From contig JALHDI010000168.1 of NCBI GenBank assembly GCA_022839045.1, positions 1-7,719 of the forward strand: DNA of 7,719 nucleotides, given 5' to 3'. Below the pieces are notes generated by a model. That model ran no database searches. It worked only from the letters and a program-made list of their open reading frames with translations, and was not told the DNA's origin. This DNA comes from Sporomusaceae bacterium (lineage in GTDB: Bacteria; Bacillota_C; Negativicutes; Sporomusales_B; UBA7701). Positions 5,646 through 7,719 of this stretch are shown one piece after another (the stretch's first letter is position 1; each line of letters begins with the position of its first letter). The position numbers and the translations under genes were made by a program.

Positions 5646-7013
5646 GTGACGCGGAAATCCCGTTTAGTCGCAGTAACCGCGATTATCGTTTTTGCCTTGG
5701 CCGTTGCGCTGGCTCGCCCGTTCGCCGGCGACGGGGTCTATGAGGGCGTGGCCGTCGAGGGCGTGGCCGTCGGCGGTCTCGGCCGGGATGAACTCATGCA
5801 GCTTCTGGCGGCGTGGCGGCAGGAATACCATAGCCGCCACCTCGTCGTTTATTACGGCGACACCGCCTTCCGGCTCGACGCCGCCAGCATCGACTACGAC
5901 ATCGACGTCGAGGCGACCGCCGACGAGGCCTGGGCGTACGGCCGCCGCGGCTCGTGGCGGGAACGGATGAAAAATATCGGCGCCGCCCGCCGGGAAGGCT
6001 ATCGCATCCCGGTCAGGGTCAGGTATAATGAGAATAAATTGGCGGCCCTGCTCGAATCGTGGCGGGAGGCCATCGACCGGCCGTCGCGCAACGCCGCCAT
6101 CAGCCTCGCGGAAGGCGGCATCGTGCCCCAGGAGCAGGGGCGCCGGCTGGACGTAGCGGCGGTGAAGCCGCTCGTCCTCAAGGCGCTGCACGCCGGCGAC
6201 GCCGCCAACCTGCCGCTGCCGGTGACGCCGCTCTACCCGGACGTTACGGTGGCCGACCTCCGCCAGACGGGAATCAGGGATCTGTGGTCGTCGTTCACGA
6301 CCGCCTTCGACCCCGCCGACGCCAACCGCGCCGCCAACATCCGTCTGTCGGCCCGCCGCATCAACGGCTATATCCTCTACCCCGGCCAGGTCTTCTCCTT
6401 CAACCAGGTGGTGGGGCCGCGGGACCGGGAGCACGGCTTCAAGGAGGCGCTGGAGATCGTGGACGGGGAATTCGTCCCCGGCATCGGCGGTGGCGTGTGC
6501 CAGGTGTCTTCCACCCTTTACAACGCTGTCCTGCTCGCCAACCTGACGGTCGTCGAGCGGACCAACCACTCCAAGCCGCTCGGCTATGTCGGCCTCGGCC
6601 GCGACGCCACCGTCGTGTTCGGGGCGCTCGATTTCAGGTTCGTCAACGACACCGCCGCGCCGGTCGTCATCATGGCGGAGACGGCCAAGAACAGGCTGAC
6701 CGTCGGCATCGTCGGCCGCGCGCCACTGGCGGTGGCGGTCGAGCTGCTGTCCGCCGACCGCCAGGTCATCCCGCCCGCGGTGGTCAAGAAGCAGGACCCC
6801 GAGCTGTATCTCGGCGAGACGAAGGTGGACAAGCAGGGCAAGCCCGGCTACGAGGTGACCACCCTGAGGGTGGTGAGCGCAGGCGGCCGCGAGCTGAAGA
6901 GGGAAGTGCTGGCCAAGGACCGCTATCAGCCGGAGAACACCATCGTCAAGGTGGGCACGAGGCTGCCGCCGTTCGTCCAGGAAAAGGTTGACCCCGCCCA
7001 GGGGAAAAAATGA
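5646..7013 (+). CDS. VanW-family protein with G5 domain, exported or membrane-anchored
   Basis: 455 aa. The N-terminus has two basic residues followed by a hydrophobic stretch (about 7-24, LVAVTAIIVFALAVALA), so it is a signal peptide or membrane anchor with an extracytoplasmic body. Residues about 33-50 (GVAVEGVAVGGLGRDEL) begin the region resembling the YoaR-like, putative peptidoglycan-binding domain (about 50-190). The VanW domain spans about 212-356: LWSSFTTAFDP, ARRINGYILYPGQVFSFN, and the hallmark GIGGGVCQVSSTLYNAVL (279-296) with Cys285. A G5-type domain closes the protein (about 385-438: GKPGYEVTTLRVVSAGG, YQPENTIVKVGT). VanW sits in some vancomycin-resistance clusters, but its biochemical role is unknown and chromosomal homologues like this do not imply resistance. 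The GTG start at 5646 is 4 nt after rlmB, with GGGAG at 5631-5635. It is the only envelope protein among translation genes here. Confidence 0.9.
   Translation: MTRKSRLVAVTAIIVFALAVALARPFAGDGVYEGVAVEGVAVGGLGRDELMQLLAAWRQEYHSRHLVVYYGDTAFRLDAASIDYDIDVEATADEAWAYGRRGSWRERMKNIGAARREGYRIPVRVRYNENKLAALLESWREAIDRPSRNAAISLAEGGIVPQEQGRRLDVAAVKPLVLKALHAGDAANLPLPVTPLYPDVTVADLRQTGIRDLWSSFTTAFDPADANRAANIRLSARRINGYILYPGQVFSFNQVVGPRDREHGFKEALEIVDGEFVPGIGGGVCQVSSTLYNAVLLANLTVVERTNHSKPLGYVGLGRDATVVFGALDFRFVNDTAAPVVIMAETAKNRLTVGIVGRAPLAVAVELLSADRQVIPPAVVKKQDPELYLGETKVDKQGKPGYEVTTLRVVSAGGRELKREVLAKDRYQPENTIVKVGTRLPPFVQEKVDPAQGKK
5742..5771 (+). repeat. 15-bp tandem duplication in the VanW gene
   Basis: GAGGGCGTGGCCGTC occurs twice in a row (5742-5756 and 5757-5771), encoding EGVAV twice at residues 33-42, just after the signal segment. 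The duplication keeps the frame. VanW/YoaR proteins often have two glycine-valine strands at this point, so it may be either a recent slippage event or the normal motif with chance nucleotide identity. Confidence 0.7.
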
Positions 7014-7032
7014 CTCGCGGAGGGAAGCGGAT

Positions 7033-7554
7033 TTGGCGGACATCATGCTGGTCGACGGCTACAACGTGCTCGGCGCCTGGCCTGAGCTCGCGGCGGTGAA
7101 AGAGGACAGCCTCGAACACGCCCGGACGAAATTAATGGACATTCTTGCGGGCTATGGCGCATATAAAGATTATAGGGTTGTCATCGTATTCGACGCCCAT
7201 GCCGTGCCGGGGGCCTCTTCCCGGACCGAGACGCTGCCCGGCGGCACCGAGGTGGTCTTTACCGCCGAGGGGGAGACGGCCGACAGCTATATCGAGCGGC
7301 TGGCCTACCAACTGACCCATGCCGGCCTGGGGGTTTACGTCGTCACCTCCGACCGGGCCCAGCAGCTTACCGTCCTCGGGTCGGGAGCGTGGCGGATATC
7401 GGCCCGCGAACTGCGCCTCGACGTGCTGGCCGCCGAGAAGGAGGTCCGCGAGGGGTACGCGGAAGCCGACTGGCAGCGCCAGCGGCAGGAGCTCGGCGGG
7501 CGGGTCGGCGAGGAGGTCAGGAAGCGCCTCGACGCGCTGCGCCGCGGCCTGTGA
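7033..7554 (+). CDS. rae1: Ribosome-associated endoribonuclease, YacP/NYN domain
   Basis: Homologue of Bacillus subtilis Rae1 (YacP), a PIN-like NYN-domain endonuclease that enters the ribosomal A site and cuts mRNA in a translation-dependent way. The 173-aa product starts ADIMLVDGYNVLGAWPEL, matching the family N-terminus (MDILLVDGYN in B. subtilis, from memory). Putative metal-binding acidic residues are Asp8 (VDGYN), Asp54 (IVFDAH), Glu81/Asp84 (GETADSYIE) and Asp107 (VTSDRAQ). SGAWRISARELR follows, and the C-terminal third (about 130-173) is a charged helix. I choose TTG at 7033 because GGAGGG (7019-7024) lies 8 nt upstream and the length then fits. A longer in-frame start at TTG 6988, inside the VanW gene, lacks this support, and ATG 7045 would cut into the first beta-strand. 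It follows the VanW stop by 19 nt and matches the usual rlmB-yacP-sigH order. Confidence 0.92.
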   Translation: MADIMLVDGYNVLGAWPELAAVKEDSLEHARTKLMDILAGYGAYKDYRVVIVFDAHAVPGASSRTETLPGGTEVVFTAEGETADSYIERLAYQLTHAGLGVYVVTSDRAQQLTVLGSGAWRISARELRLDVLAAEKEVREGYAEADWQRQRQELGGRVGEEVRKRLDALRRGL

Positions 7555-7568
7555 GGGCCCGCGGGCCC
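7555..7568. repeat. GC-rich 14-bp palindrome after rae1
   Basis: GGGCCCGCGGGCCC is a perfect palindrome immediately after the rae1 TGA (7552-7554). As RNA it can form a 5-bp GGGCC/GGCCC stem with a CGCG loop. No T-run follows, so it is not a canonical intrinsic terminator, but it might protect the 3' end of the upstream mRNA. Confidence 0.5.
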
Positions 7569-7578
7569 CAAGAATAGC

Positions 7579-7607
7579 TTGACTAAGTGGCGGGTGTGGG
7601 TTATAAT
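7579..7607 (+). promoter_or_regulatory. Sigma-A-type promoter downstream of rae1
   Basis: TTGACT (7579-7584, one mismatch to the -35 consensus) and a perfect TATAAT (7602-7607) lie 17 bp apart, in an AT-richer patch of otherwise GC-rich DNA. The -10 is preceded by TGTGGGT, with no clear extended TG motif. Transcription should start near 7614-7616. The downstream gene begins at about 7701, but a terminator-like hairpin lies in between. Confidence 0.82.
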
Positions 7608-7627
7608 TTGGTTTGAAAGTGGCATGT

Positions 7628-7639
7628 ACAATCGATTGT
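7628..7639. repeat. 12-bp palindrome in the leader
   Basis: ACAATCGATTGT is a perfect 12-bp palindrome located just after the predicted transcription start and directly before the terminator hairpin. It could be a repressor site, or a weak 4-bp RNA hairpin with a TCGA loop. By length alone it might also be chance. Confidence 0.4.
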
Positions 7640-7640
7640 G

Positions 7641-7670
7641 GCACTAAGTTATTTAGTGCGTTTTCTTTTT
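7641..7670 (+). terminator. Intrinsic terminator or attenuator before the last gene
   Basis: GCACTAA (7641-7647) pairs with TTAGTGC (7653-7659) in a perfect 7-bp stem with a 5-nt loop (GTTAT). It is followed by G and then TTTTCTTTTT (7661-7670). It points along the + strand only; the opposite strand lacks a T-tract. It can end read-through from the rlmB-VanW-rae1 operon. It also lies about 25-55 nt downstream of the predicted start of the 7579-7607 promoter, so that promoter would yield a transcript of only about 55 nt unless termination is overcome. Confidence 0.78.
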
Positions 7671-7700
7671 ACGGCCGGCAAGTTGAAGAGTGGGGGCGAT

Positions 7701-7719
7701 ATGATGCGGGCTAATACCC
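7701..7719 (+). CDS. Start of a further gene, possibly sigH (cut by window end)
   Basis: ATGATGCGGGCTAATACC reads MMRANT before the window ends, and AGTGGGGGCG (7689-7698) just upstream is a plausible ribosome-binding site. The frame remains open to the edge. Six residues are too few to identify a product. The sporulation/stationary-phase sigma factor gene sigH usually follows yacP in Bacillota, so sigH is the expectation from gene order alone. TTG at 7683 is an in-frame alternative start. Confidence 0.4.

Noticed and set aside
5637..5648. CTTGACTAAGTG occurs here and again at 7578-7589
   Set aside because: The first copy is the rlmB stop plus the VanW start; the second contains a -35 box. 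A 12-bp match across different contexts, with no flanking similarity, is probably chance.
1..7719. tRNA or rRNA genes, CRISPR arrays, transposases, toxin-antitoxin or phage-defence genes
   Set aside because: I looked for these and saw none; the coding content is fully accounted for by housekeeping families and one VanW protein.

Overview
The window is a 7.7-kb stretch of GC-rich bacterial housekeeping DNA with every gene on the + strand. The order is gltX (3' part), then cysE, cysS, mrnC, thyX, rlmB, a VanW-domain gene and rae1/yacP, ending at the first codons of a further gene. This is the classic Bacillota (Firmicutes) order, in which sigH usually comes next. A T-box leader, Mini-RNase III and a YacP/Rae1 homologue also point to Bacillota. 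The high GC and the VanW insertion suggest a GC-rich Clostridia or Negativicutes lineage, but the sequence alone cannot fix the genus.

Layout: 1-971 is the 3' part of glutamyl-tRNA synthetase. 972-1335 holds a consensus sigma-A-type promoter and a tRNA-sensing T-box leader with mutually exclusive antiterminator and terminator, placed to control cysteine synthesis (cysE) and cysteinyl-tRNA charging (cysS). cysE, cysS, mrnC and thyX then overlap one another by 20, 11 and 4 nt, so translational coupling is likely. 4640-4903 is a non-coding gap containing a 151-bp nested palindrome that folds as a three-way junction, flanked by two further hairpins. rlmB, the VanW gene and rae1 follow with short spacers. 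7555-7700 is an intergenic region with a near-consensus promoter that runs, about 30 nt after its expected start, into a hairpin-plus-T-tract terminator ahead of the next gene.

Functionally, the cluster joins amino-acid supply and tRNA charging (GltX, CysE, CysS) to rRNA maturation (Mini-III, RlmB) and ribosome-associated mRNA decay (Rae1). ThyX adds dTMP synthesis, and one exported VanW/G5 protein is the outlier. The coding part is ordinary. The features most worth a second look are regulatory: an exact 18-nt tandem duplication of the T-box specifier strand, giving two candidate Cys specifiers; the promoter-terminator leader at the 3' end; and the nested palindrome between thyX and rlmB. I found no unknown protein system.
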